From: Artemisia argyi
Lineage: Eukaryota > Streptophyta > Magnoliopsida > Asterales > Asteraceae
DNA: 64,000 nt
Reading direction: 5' to 3'
Assembly: GCA_030686995.1 (NCBI GenBank)
Contig: CM060695.1
Coordinates: 101,770,871 to 101,834,870 of the forward strand
Shown here: one piece after another, positions 12,626 through 25,000 of the stretch
How the letters are laid out: the number at the start of each line of letters is the position of its first letter
How positions within the stretch are numbered: the stretch's first letter is position 1
The notes under the pieces: generated by a model
Databases searched by the model: none
The model's input: only the letters and a program-made list of their open reading frames with translations
Told to the model about the DNA's origin: nothing
Made by a program: the position numbers and the translations under genes

Positions 12626-15600
12626 AATTGCGTCCTCGAAATTTGAAGTCGCAAAGTTAGACGGAGTCGTAGCAAATCGCAAAAGATCGTCACAATTATG
12701 CTCGCGCTTGGGGAGGTTCTTCCCAAAATAATCTTCAATAACAAAATAGTTTCTCATGACTCGACCTAGACAAGGTGGTTTCGGATTCCTCAGAATGAGA
12801 TACATCAGGTTGAATCTGGTCAAAAGACCAATGCAACATATAACGGATGATAGGTGAAATCTTCTCGGTAATAACACAAAGAATACAGATGGAAGTTAGA
12901 TTGAGTAACAGTATCAAACAATAGATAGCTCTACAATGAAACCTAAGATCGTTATCAAATTACAGAGATCAACAAACATATCTTGAGGATTCAAGCATAT
13001 CAATTCGTACGGTGATAAGGCAGATCAAACGTATGGGTCGAAAGAACCCAAAGTCTTACTAATCGCAGATAGTCGCCAACGAAAACGGAAATCTAGGTCT
13101 TCTCTAAGGCACTCCTCAAGAAATCCTATGAACACAATAAGTGCACTTATATGACGTTAGTATTATCACATTGATCAGGCGTCATAATACCAACCTCACA
13201 TAATATGCCCTCATGCTAATCATACTTTATCTTAAGTCGTGAATCAAAGTCTACAAACCACCTAATAGTCCAACTAAACCCTAGGGTTGGCCCTGGTCAA
13301 ATATCAACAATGGAACGATGTCGGCAAAACAAATGAAAATGGTAATGACGTAACAAAATCAACAACATAACCAAGAGGAAAACGAAACTACTCATAAGAG
13401 TTACGAAAATCCTTGAATTTCTAGCAGAGGTAAGGTACGTCGTCAATAGCATCAAGCCATTCATAAACATATATCTCAAGATTCCTTCCAAGCTCGAGCA
13501 GTCTGTCAATGGTTGTCCATCAGATCATAGGGTGGAAAAGAATCATAAACTCGAATCTTCTTCCTCAAGCCTTCGGTAGTTCTTCTTGGAATGTGATGGA
13601 GTAATGTGAATCTCTGGCACGATCTTTAAATCTTTACATCATCTAGTCTGCTTCCTCCCTCAATTCATCTTAGTACAACCAAGATGAATAGGGAAGTGAG
13701 ACTGCATGCCCTCATACGCTCCAGGTTTGCCATCTTGGCTAGATTTTTGTCTTCTATTCGCCGCCTTATAAGTAATGTCTTCCACTCTTTAGGGTAGCCA
13801 CCGCTGTTGTCAACTCCAAATCATGCAACGAATAATTTTTCTCATACGTTTCTAGTTGTCTTGATGCATACACAAATCTTCCGTGCTGTAAACGTTCATA
13901 ACCAAGTCTCTCTCTGAAATGTCCCAAAATTTGTTCTGCCTGAAAGTATGGAAGCTAATTTCTATTTTAGCTTTTTCAAAACTTCGCTCTCAGACGAACT
14001 GAGTTGTTTCTCTCTGTTCACAACATTTACCAACGGTATTGTAAGTTGTAAACATCTTCTAAAATTTCTTCTGCAAAGTTCAAGAGATTCCAGTTCTCCA
14101 ATCTGTTGTTGGTCTTGATCAGTTGGTGATAGTTTCAAATCTTGTAGAATTTAAAGAGATATCCTCAATTAGGAACACTGTTGCTCAACAGATATCAAAC
14201 TTCCAGAATGCATAAATGATCGTCAAATTTCTAACAAAGTGCGAAAATGATTATCATGTTCTTCCTCGTCTCTAAATGTACTAATAGGTCATATAATGAC
14301 CATTTGACTAAGTACTCACGAGAGACACAATTTATCAGGTTCACAAAACAGTCAGAGCATTAGCTAATACTATTAGCATCACTAACCGTCATAGCCGTCA
14401 TTACGGATACGAAAGGCAATTCTAAGAATAACTTCAAATCATAACCCCATCTGAGGGAAAACTTCGCGTCTCACATAGTCGTTTCAGGGTATAGAAATAA
14501 TGGTTCCTAACAACAATACGGTTCAGCTTCCAGTAATCAATACAATTCTCCTACCACCATCCTTCTCTCTCGCGAATGAAATGGAAACACGCCCAAAAGA
14601 TACACTTAATCAAACTCACTTACACTTAATCAAACTCACTTCCTAGTCTTTGGTTGTTGCTCTTCTCGGTTTCTCAAATCAACTGGTATGATCTCGGACA
14701 CATCTTAGAGACATCTTCGCATGGTCACTAGACAATCTCCTGGTATCATGTCAAATCCAACTTCATGCTCCGGTGGGAAAACTTGGTGGTTCAACCAGGA
14801 TTCATATTCGGAAAACTCAGGGTGCCAAGTAACTCTCAAGATAAGGTTCATTCATTGGTGTACGAGATAGGTTTTAAGAAAACTTCATAGCCGCGAAATT
14901 AACGTACGAGTCTCCAGAGTAGTAGTGATAGCAAAAGTTTAACAATCGGAAATCATGGTAGGGAGTTCAAGATTATTCAAAATACTAAAATTAAGACATA
15001 GTAGGATAGTTTTTAGCATCTTGAATGCTCAATCAACCAAATCCATATCATGATAAAATCGAAGTTAACTTTCTAAAGAAAGACAGATCAACATAGCAAA
15101 TCTTATCATTCAAAAGTAAGGGTCATGGTTAAACACCACAAGACTTCTTATCAGAACAGAAATGGAAAGGCAAAATCAAATAACGTCAGAAGGCTTATAT
15201 ATGCTTATCAAAAGCAAGAGACAAATCACAGAATGTATCAAATGCATCATCATCAAAGAGATTTTTAGAATGCCCGAAGACGCATCAGAATAGTTAACAA
15301 ATGAATCAGAGGACAAAGTCGGAATCTGAAGATAAGGATCAAATAGTGTGAAACATTAAAATGCAATACTCAATTCATTCAAAACTCACTTGGTTTCAAA
15401 TCTGAGGTTGAGCAAATATAAGTTCTAAATCTGCAAAAAAAAGTGATCTTAACAGACAGAACTAAAAGAAAGGCACGAATCAGAGTGATGTGGAAGCAAT
15501 GATACTTAAACAGATGCCTTACAGTCAACCCAATCCTCACCGGTCAAAACTTAAGTTCATACTGGAAAATCCTAAATCAAGTTCTTAAGGTGTTCTCGTA

Positions 15601-15667
15601 TGTTTCTACAGTGGAAACTTAATGGTCCAAACTCACAGGTCAAGGTTATATGTATCATAAGTTGTAG
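12626..15667 (-). pseudogene. pol: Decayed pol of gypsy element D
   Basis: No long frame survives, but pol motifs can be read on the minus strand. An RNase H signature lies at about 13765-13890 (YASRQLETYEKNYSLHDLEL, then TLKSGRHYL), matching the YASRQL..YEKNYPTHDLEL signature of plant gypsy elements. A reverse transcriptase relic lies at about 14480-14590 (AREKDGG, then in a second frame VRNHYFYTLKRL, where KKDG..MCIDYRELN..NRYPLPRIDDL is normal). Near 12605-12720 the tail NFEDAIFLLEGKSC resembles the C-terminus downstream of integrase. The order RT, RNase H, C-terminus from right to left confirms the strand. Integrase is barely recognisable. The gag expected at the right end is missing or too decayed to see. 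Many stops and frameshifts. Confidence 0.7.
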
Positions 15668-15684
15668 CCTGGTCTCTGATACCA
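15668..15684 (-). other. Primer-binding site of element D (initiator-Met tRNA)
   Basis: Minus strand TGGTATCAGAGACCAGG, four bases inside the 5' LTR. Same site and spacing as element E, showing the two belong to related families. Confidence 0.9.
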
Positions 15685-15688
15685 TAAT

Positions 15689-18600
15689 TGTAACACCCCA
15701 ACCCGACAAGGGCTAAGATATCACATTCATGGTGTCAAACAGAACCTACAAAAGCCTAAGACTTCAATAATACAATCGAATACAAAGGTTTCAAAGGAAT
15801 TCTAAGGCCAAGAATTACAAAACAAAACTAAGGTACAAAATATCTAATACAAAACGTCTTCAAATCAACTCTAGTACATGGTAGCTATCAAAGGTATAGT
15901 CTTCTCTAAAGGCTCCTACTTGCACTTTTCACCCATAACCCAGCTTCCTTCTAAAACCTGCCGCGGGAAAAGAAATGCGGCAGAGCTTAAAAAGCTCAGT
16001 GAACAGATATAACAACAAAGTAATATGAAACAGAAATGAGAATCAGAATATATGTTGCATTTGGTTAATATCAAAAGGTATAAACAAAGGTAAAAGAAGT
16101 AAAGGGTAAAGTAAGGTAAGGTTAGGTCAGTCATCTACCAACGAGCCCAGAACAGAAATATCATGTCATATTCTTCAAACATATCCTGCAACATAATAGT
16201 AACCATGGAGTAGCTAGCTCCCAGAAATGTGAAGGACGCATATTGCACAAACGCCACATTTACCAGACCAGATAATAATATAATGTATGATAGATAACAG
16301 GAACAGATCTAGGATGCATCCATACGCCCCCACAGAAATCAGATTGGCCATAATAAATCATATCATAAAGTGTGCGCATCATATAACAGAAAGGGGACGT
16401 GGCAGAACATCACTCTACTGCCCTAGAGTCATGCCATAGGTGCATCTATGACACGGCCATGTTACCTTCATGGCTAGGGAAATGGCTCGGGTATCTAACT
16501 GGGTAGGTCAAAACAGAATGTCAGAGTCTAAGGTCATCATAACAGAATCAGAGTCAAAGGTCCATAATCATAATCAAAATCAAAGGGTCATCAATATAGG
16601 GTGCATAGCAAAAGTCCAAGTCAAAGGTTCATAATCAGAGTTTAAATCGGAGGTTCATATCATAAGGTTCATATCAAAGGTTCATAATATCAGAAGTCAT
16701 ATCAAAGGTTCATAACATCAAAGGTCATATCAATGGTTCAGAATATCCAAGGTTCATTCCCAAAGGTTCATTACAAAAGATTCATTATCAAGTTTCATAA
16801 GTTCATAATAAAATGTGAAAGAGTTAAGAGAAAACAGATTTAAAAACTTTACAATCATTTATCCATTTCTATCACAAAGATATCCCTTTTTAAAACATTC
16901 TTCATAAAAGCCAATTAATCCTTCATTTAAAACTAGTTTTCTATCAAAATCATAGAGTGTCATTTCAAAACGATTTCCTTCCAAAACATCAAGTTATATT
17001 TTCAAAAGGTTTTCATATCAAATTATCGTAACAGATGAACCAAAGATATCATATATACAAAGGTCAGAAGTCATAGTAGTGGCAAAAGAAATGGGTCACG
17101 AATCATGAGAAACCTTACTGAAAGGTTAGAATATCTGTACTTTAGACCGCAAGGGCAAACATAACAGTAAACATAAAGATTGGAAGCAACTCCTTCTTCA
17201 GCGGATCTACACGAATTCATGATCGTCTTATTAATAACTCATTTTAAATCATATTACATATTTTAGTCAGCTTTTCCTTTTTAGAAACTTTCCTTTTATA
17301 GTAGCTTTTCAAAACTACTAACCTTCCAAAGATAGCAAGTTTCCTCTTAAAGTAATTTAACCATTTTAGGTAACTTTCTATTTATAGCCACTTTCCAAAA
17401 ATAATAACTTTCCCCGATTTAGTCAGTTTCTATATTTAATTGGTTTCCCGAAATCATAATTTAATAATTTAAGGTTATAATGAGCATTTAATAATATTTA
17501 AAGTTAAAATGACCAGTATAATAGTTTAGAGTTAATTAAGTCAATTTAGGGTCAAAATATAAATTATCAAAATTAAATATTAAAAATGTCAAATTAAATT
17601 ATTTTAAAGTTTATACTCTAATTTTATATCAAGACGATAATTTTAGACCTCTTCGTTCATAATTGATTAATGTATCATTGACATTAACCTTAGACCCCGA
17701 CGACCAAAATATGTTATTGTAACATATATAATCACACGACTCGTATACCAACTCACACCTTTCTCGACTTCAAAATACAACCAAACAAGACTACAACGAC
17801 CCGACCTTAAGATGACATACGTATATCATAATCCCACATGCATGCTCTTATCTTTCATTTCAATTAGATTAATTCCAGGTTTTTACATGTGTAAAATAAA
17901 TCAACCCAAAGCACATGTAAACCGATTCGAACCGCCAATTAAAAATCAATATCGGTATATATATGTTCCTGTATTTCATGTGATAGTTATATCATCATTT
18001 TGTGTGGCATTCTAACATACTTTTTTTTTACACCAATCAGATATTAGTTCATCTCTATGTCACCATTTCATGTTCTATCTTTATTCTAATGTTTCAAATG
18101 TCTAGACATATAACAAGGTCGAACATATAGATCGCCTGGTCATGATTTAAGTGACGTGTTTTATTCGTATCTTTATCATTTCATGTGTCGCCTTCAAAAG
18201 CGATTCATATAACAGATTTATGAGACAAACATTTAATATTTAGACAAAAATTATGATCGTATAACATATTTCATCGTTAGCTTACGGTTATATATGTATG
18301 TCGCATGTCTAAAATAAACAAGGGAGGGCTACAAGGATACCTCTAGGACGATCTCATGGACGAACCGAAGAATCAAAACCAAACCCTTCGAATTGAAACC
18401 ACACGATTTGTTTTCTTGATACATCAAAGGGCCAATTTTATATGTTTTTTTATTTAAGGTTTTAAAGTGAGATGGAATTGTGAGATACTGTTGAGAAGAG
18501 GACAAAATGAGGGCAAATATAATGGAATATGGCACAAGATGTCACCGTGATTATGGGAGCAGTTGAAGACAATATTCTCTCAAATCTTTTCAATTAAAAA

Positions 18601-18861
18601 TCATATCTTCACATCTATGTTGCGTATAAAAAAATGAAATATATTTGGTCCATTTACTGTTATACGTATGATGCACTTATTTAGCTAATATAGAATGTCA
18701 AAATTCACATTTACTTAGGTTATAATTGTTTAGTTTAGGATTTAATTTAAATGTGTATATTAATTTTAATGTATAGGTAAAATGACATATCATTAATTTT
18801 ATACTTAGGTTAAAATAGAAAATGATGCAAAATTTATGGTTCAAAAATCTAGGGTTTTACA
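15689..18861 (-). repeat. 5' LTR of element D
   Basis: 3173 bp, TGTAACACCCC to GGGTTTTACA on the plus strand, followed by the duplication GACTC. It keeps the 233 bp lost from the partner. Substitutions between the two LTRs are scattered throughout, so the insertion is not recent. Confidence 0.95.
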
Positions 18862-19200
18862 GACTCGTTCTTTAAAGAAAGGAAAGTGCTTAAGTTTAAA
18901 CAAAGGTTTTAAATATTTTTCAAGCACTTATCCTAAAAACATAATGGCTTTCGTATACTTTAGTAAGAAACCCGAGCTTAAATGATGACTTCTTAGTATT
19001 TCGGCTAAGGACTCGTGCTTCAAAGAAAGGAAAGTGCTTAAATCAAAACAAATGTTTAAATATTTTTTGAGCACTTATCCTAAAAACATAAAGACTTCTC
19101 AGTATTTCAGCTAAGGACTCATGCTTCAAATAAAGGAAAGTGCTTAAATCAAAACAAAAGGTTTAAATATTTTTTGAGCACTTATCCTAAAAACATAATG
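18862..19200 (+). repeat. Minisatellite of about 110-150 bp units in element A
   Basis: Three units begin GACTCGTTCTTTAAAG (18862), GACTCGTGCTTCAAAG (19010) and GACTCATGCTTCAAAT (about 19117). Each contains AAAGGAAAGTGCTTAA, a T-rich middle and GAGCACTTATCCTAAAAAC, with CTTAGTATTTCGGCTAAG as linker. Unit one has an extra segment (GTATACTTTAGTAAG). The array is continuous with 9570-9645 across insertion D. Confidence 0.88.
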
Positions 19201-21413
19201 GCTTATGTACACATAATAGTGCATAACCCGTAATTTTCAAAGAAAGGATCTTGTTGTACATTTTGTTGCGACAATCCTAAATGAAAAAGAAGACTCCTCA
19301 CAAAAAGATTATCAATGTCTTCTTAATCTTGAGCATAATTTATTCAAAAGGTTTTCAAAACTTTTTAAAATTTTGCTCAAGATATTACTCCCTCAAATCC
19401 TTAAAAGCTTAAACTTACTCAAAATGTTCTACTTTTAAGGGGGAGTAATAAAAAGATGTTCCAAAAAGATCAAGCTTAAAAGATACTAATTCGAAGATAT
19501 CAAACATCTGTTTCTCCTCATAACCTATCAAAAAACAAAGGTTTTAATCAACTGGTATCAAAAATACCATGGATATGCTATTTTTGAGGGGGAGAAATAT
19601 GATTAAAATGTGATCGTCTTGAATCTCAAAAGAGCTCGACTCAGATATATCAAATGAATTGACGAAGCTTAAATGCCATTAATCGAAAACACTTGTCCTG
19701 GACGGGTAATAACTTCAAGCTAGTCTAACTAGTGATGTAAGTTTGTCTCGAATAGGACTTGTCAAAGTAGAGTGTACCGTCTCGAGAGACTTTCTTTGGA
19801 CTTGACCAGGACGGGTAATAATTTCAAGCTAGTCTAACTGGTGATGCAAGCGTGTCTCAAATCAGTCATGTTCACTGAAAATCAATCAATTCAAAAAGGT
19901 ACGAACTGTACCCAACATGTGCAAATTTATCTTTAAAACATATAAGCACATGTGAAGGGGGAGTATTTTTGAAAAAGCAAAACTCTCAAAGTGTTACCAA
20001 AGTATGTTTTCTAATCATAAACACTTTGAGAGATTTTCACAAAAAGGTTTTATGGCATGTGATCAATAAATCTAGGATAATCATGGAGTTATAAGGTGAT
20101 TAATGTTAGGTTTATGTCCAATGATCCGCCAGAGCCGGAGGGATCTACCCAAGGACAATTCCAATAGATTAGAAATAGAAGTCCTTAGGTATGATTGCAA
20201 AAAAAAGGATTAAAGAAATGAAAGGAGAAAGAAGGGGTTGAAGAATTAAAAAGAAAAGTAAATGAAAGGGTGAAAAGAAATAGCCCTCCATATGTTCAAC
20301 CTTAGGGCAGAAACCGGGTTCAATTCATATGCTACTGGTTGTTACTAAAGTGACACCGGTATTGAAGACAAAGACCTCATGGACCCAGTGACGCATTGCA
20401 CTAAACCTTCTAGCCACTCGGGTATCTCTTAAAAGGAACATGTTTCATTCTCACGGAGAACCTTGTATAATCTATTGACCTCTCACTCCGAGATGTGTTG
20501 ATATTGAAAAAGAGGCCCTCTGCTCCATGCCTCCGATGACTAAAACTAAAACGTACGTAATCGAGTCTAGACCCATGAGATTCATCAAAAGATCTCTTAG
20601 GATACACTTTCCTATGATTACACTTGTGTTCGCCAAAAAAGACACAAGTAGTATAAGAGTCTTATATGATCTACAGATCTTGCCTTATCTATCATGATGG
20701 TTACTATGTTTCAAACGGTCTACAGTCGTGGGGTGATCTCCAGCGACTCACCCAATCGTTGATTTACCTAGGTAGATCTTGTAAGCCCTCTCGGGGGTAT
20801 CCGATATGGGAATGGCCTTGTTAAGGGTTAGAAGGAGTCTTCACACTATGCTGTTAATGATCTCTAATTCCGAACCTGTAAGTACCGGATATTTTATTGC
20901 TAACTGTTTTATGCAGGTACTGATGAATGTTCCTTGGAGAAAGACCGTTACTATCACTCAAAGATCCACATGCTCATACCCTGCAAAGCTCTCTTCAAAG
21001 ATCAATGCAAAGCAAAGTTCAGAACGTTTCTAAGTCAAAGTCAAAGAATCTACAAACTAAAGAAATAAAGATTAAAGTCAACGAAAAGAGAACTTCACAA
21101 AGATTCAAAGTCAAACAAAGTATGAGGATGTTGGAAAAGACGTAAAGACAACAGAGTAACGATGTTGATCAAAGGCAAGAACGACCAAACGACATTATTC
21201 AGAGATCACAAAGCATGATTAGAACAAAGGAACTAGCAAAACTATTACACAAAAAGACTCAAAGTTCAAAGAAAACAAGCTTCAAAGATAAAAGATCAAG
21301 GTCACAAAAGAGAGATCTCAATGATCACCCTTAGGGGAGATAATTAGCATTAGAAGTGTTGATCATTTATGTAATCAAAGAGAGATCTCAATGATCATCC
21401 CTTAGGGGGACAT
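19201..21413 (+). other. Long 3' noncoding region of element A with several polypurine-like tracts
   Basis: No convincing ORF; the frames at 20410-21145 are short and lack recognisable motifs. The stretch carries repeated GGGGGAG tracts (about 19439, 19587, 19959) and a final TTAGGGGGACA at 21402-21412. Two related segments at about 19695 and 19803 share GACGGGTAATAA, TTCAAGCTAGTCTAACT and GTGATGCAAG. Near the end, a roughly 70-bp tandem duplication (21305 and 21376) copies the AGAGATCTCAATGATCA plus polypurine plus LTR-start block. Pol should lie between the gag-like region and here; none is present. Confidence 0.6.
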
Positions 21414-21725
21414 TGTTAGCATTAAATGTGACGATCATTAGTGAGTCAACAAGTAATGTATTATGTTAACATGTAATAGTTAGTAATAGTGCTAGTCCAA
21501 GTATTAAATGTAAAGCCAAAAAGGGTCCAAGGTCCGGCCCGTTGAGGCCTAGTGTAAGAAATATATAAACCCCTCCTAGGCTTGTTAGGAGGGTATGGGA
21601 GTTCATTATTCAAGCTTATTTTACACATATTCTCTCCACCTGTCTCTACCTCTTTCTCTCTCTAGAATACTTTATTTCTCTCTCTAAAATACATGTGTGT
21701 GAAGTGATTTTATTGGGGCTTAACA
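21414..21725 (+). repeat. 3' LTR of element A
   Basis: Starts TGTTAGCATTAAATGTGACG right after the polypurine tract TTAGGGGGACAT and ends GGGGCTTAACA, giving TGTTA..TAACA inverted ends. Clearly related to 4746-5044 with scattered differences, including a shorter stretch where the left copy has CTCGACCCATTAAGGG. Confidence 0.9.
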
Positions 21726-22058
21726 GGGTCGAATGGAGATGAGCATGACCGACTTTGGCAATGACATGGATGATATGGCCGTTGCGGTATCTGGGATGAA
21801 CTACATGTTTGACGGTTTATGTACTGATTTCAGGACTTTGTAGGTACAGCAAAACGACTACTATCAGTGGCAAGCCGACCGTACAAGCAAGATGCTCCAG
21901 CACATGCATTTGAGTCACCCACGCTGGAATGGGCCTGAATTCGTCTATCAGCCCGACATACCCGACTTGGGTGTCTAGCATGGTGTTAGCTTCATGCATC
22001 CGGGAAGTTCATCCGTAGCTCCTCAAGACCCTTATGGCCCTTCAACTCAATCTGGCAC
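21726..22058 (+). pseudogene. Tail of an unrecognised retroelement ORF in host F/G
   Basis: One frame reads MSMTDFGNDMDDMAVAVSG, then a Gln/Tyr/His-rich part (YYQWQADRTSKMLQHMHLSH) and a Pro/Ser-rich end (SSSVAPQDPYGPSTQSG). Stops interrupt at 21841 and 21976. After solo LTR C is removed the frame continues through MDHDQNKE to a stop near 25980, so C landed just before the natural end. The composition (helical segment, then histidine/proline-rich low complexity) resembles the C-terminus of plant retroelement proteins sometimes called putative plant transposon proteins, but I cannot assign it firmly. The 5' part is missing. Confidence 0.5.
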
Positions 22059-25000
22059 TGATTGCCCCTAAACAGTCAACTTATATTGACCAAGGAATGG
22101 TCAACAAAGTCAAATAGCTTAGAGTCAATCTCCGGGTAATATAGGCAATCACCAGGTCGTTATACCCCGACAAGGTGTGAATTGTATTTGAGCGTGTTTG
22201 TGATCGGGTGATTATTCACAGAAAAGGGTGGTAATGAGAATTATTTGAAAATTATAAAAAGAAATAGCTTAGGAAAGCTATATGATTGATTACTGGAATT
22301 TGGATTGAGAAGAACGAGCTAAAACCTAAAAACTGTATGTTTGCTGAAAACGGGAACAAACGTACGTAAATAAAAGTGAGTGAGGTGATCTGAAAAGGCT
22401 ACTGGTATAAAAATGATATTTTTACAAACCTAATGATTAAAGAAAATTTTTGGAAAATTAAAATTAATTTTTACACTATTTTTATAATTATTATTAATTA
22501 AATACTAATTTCCTATTTACTTTTAATTAATTAACTTAACCTAAAATACAAATAATCATGAAATTAACCTAGAAAAAAAAAATTTTAACTTAAAAAAATC
22601 TAAAATACTATAAAATTAATTTTAGAACTGAAAATATATTTTTAAGACTTTTTAATTAATTATTACTAATTATTAATTACTTTTTAATTATTTAAATTAA
22701 CCTAAATTCTAATTATTTATGAAATTACACTAGAAAATTGAAAATAAAATTTGTAAAAACAAAAAATAACTAAAAACTAATTTTAAAATTAAATTTATAT
22801 TTTTTTGATTTTCTAATTAATTAATATTAATTATTAACTATTTAATAATTATTAAAAACTAATTTAAATTAAGAAAAATACTAAATTATGCAAGAAAAAT
22901 CTGAGAAAATTACAAAAATTATTTTTATCTACCAGAAGCCTAGGAAAAATATCAAATTGAGATTAGCTTATAAATAAGCTGAGGTAATAAGCCAATTGGC
23001 TTAAATAGAAGCTATCACTTCTATTAAAGTTGGCTTTTTGGGACTTTTCTGTTTCAAACTTGCTTATGGAATGTTTTTAAGCAACTTTTGTGAAGATGAT
23101 TTGCTTGGAGATCAAAAATAAGCAGTTTAGGTAGCTTATTGTGATGACAGATGAGATTTTAAGCTTATTAGGACTTGAGTGATATGCAAAAGCTACCAAA
23201 TGATGTCACAACCACAAATAAACTACAAACAGATGCACAACTACTTAAATCAAACTAAATTAAGACAATAAGAACATGAAATAAGCACTTAAATAGCAAT
23301 AAGCAATCTAAACACCAAACAGTCCAACACAGGTTCAAAGGGTCACCTTTGAGACCCTGTGGGGTCCACTAGGGACCTTGGAAGTCCAAACAAAGAGATA
23401 AGCCAATAAGCTGAGCTTATTGGTTATCTAAAAAACTAAGGCTCGTCCTCTGGGTCCCACAGATGAGATCAGGAGGGGGTTGAAAGGTTGGTACAAAAGC
23501 TGATTCCTCAGCTTAAGTCAGAAAAGGGACAAACATAAGGGCACTTGAAACCCTATTAAATAAGCCCTAAACTACAAAATAAGCTCAGGACCTAAGAGTC
23601 TGGCTTATTGGCATTCCATTAAGCCAAAAAGCAAGGTATGGGGCCCACTGGTTAAGCCTGTGGGGTCCACTAAAGTTAGGCTATTAGAACTGGGGTCTGT
23701 GCACAGGGGAGGTGCTTCCCCTGCAGCTCACTTTAAGCTTGTGCACAAGCTACCAAAAAAATCACAAAATTAAGCTATGCATGGGATCTTATAGTTCAGC
23801 TGAGATACTATAAGCACAACAATTTTCACTTTCCCAATCCAAACACAAAATTCTATAAAATTCTTGCCAAAAATGAGATTTTTCACAAAAGGCAATTTTT
23901 GACTTTTTATAAGAACATGACAGGTTGACTTATGTCAACTTTGATTGATCTTTATGGACTGAAAATGATAAATTTTGTTGTAATGAGACTGATTAATGCT
24001 AACTTAACAACTAATGCACTAAAGATGATGATCAAATCCCTCGAAATCCTAACAGTGAACCACAAATAAGGATTAAAAGATCATTTTGACTTTTTCTCAA
24101 ATGAAGACTGAGTTGAATGGTGTCTAAGGCCTAAGTGACACTAAAGGAACTTATTTGAGCAAAAATATCATCAAAACAACAGCAACAACACCGAGAACAA
24201 CCATGATCCAAACAGTCCTTTACAGGGCTTGATTTTTAATTTTCAAAAGAAAATGGTGATTTGAGCTATTAATTTGCTATCTAACAATAATGATGATATA
24301 ACAAGCTGAGATAAACACAGATGTACCAGTTAAAACTACAAACAACCAATTTTACTTAAATCAACAATTTTGACAGTTAACTGAGAGATTTAAAGAACAA
24401 TGATTTTTTCAACACAAACCACTAATTTTACTCACTAAGTACTCTTAACAACAGAAAATAAGAACACTTAAAACAGTAACAATCTACAATAAGCAGTCTA
24501 AAGAGAAAAAAAGAAAAAATGGTGGAAAAAGCTCACAATGTGCTCTCCTGCTTATTTATCATGAACTAAGCACATGAACCAACCTATTGACCTCCCATGA
24601 GGTTTCTAACCCACTGCCATCCAGGATAAACAGTGCTCCAGCTTCTTCCTCCATCTTTTTGTATTTTTTTTTATTTTTTTTATTTTTTATATATATTTTT
24701 CTATTTCTTTTGATTCTGAGTTTCTAATTCATATAGAAGCTTACAAAGCTTTTAAAAACTTTCTATCTGAGTTTATAGGTGTATGCAAACAACTGAGTAT
24801 CACTGATAAACCTTACACAGATAATTGAAATTCTTAAATAAAAACTTGAAATTTGGAATTGAGAAACAAACTTAAAATAACACTTGCATTGATTTAAAAC
24901 AGATTACAAAGGATGATTAAGCATTAAAAATAAACTGAAACTACAATATTACATGCCTTCCTATGTTTCTACACTTTACTACTTATATTACGAAAATGAA

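Larger units (their letters stand above)
9646..18861 (-). mobile_element. Ty3/gypsy element D, minus strand, nested in A
   Basis: Two 3-kb LTRs (9646-12604 and 15689-18861) flank a 3.1-kb interior. The 5-bp target duplication GACTC is exact at 9641-9645 and 18862-18866, and its removal rebuilds CTAAGGACTCGT as in neighbouring repeat units. The Met primer site at 15668-15684 and polypurine tract at 12605-12625 both read on the minus strand. The interior is shorter than the 5-6 kb usual for the family and its pol is decayed. Confidence 0.95.
4737..21725 (+). mobile_element. Ty1/copia element A, non-autonomous, interrupted by element D
   Basis: Bounded by related LTRs at 4737-5044 and 21414-21725 that share the stretch from GAGTCAACAAGTAATG to CTTAACA. 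A Met primer site follows the left LTR and a polypurine tract precedes the right LTR. Subtracting D (9216 bp plus 5-bp duplication) leaves about 7.8 kb. The interior has a broken coiled-coil gag-like region and a long 3' region, with no protease, integrase, reverse transcriptase or RNase H visible. It is therefore a large deletion or non-autonomous derivative. The two flanks show no shared 5-bp duplication (GTGGT against GGGTC) and come from different elements, so the left end looks rearranged. Confidence 0.8.
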
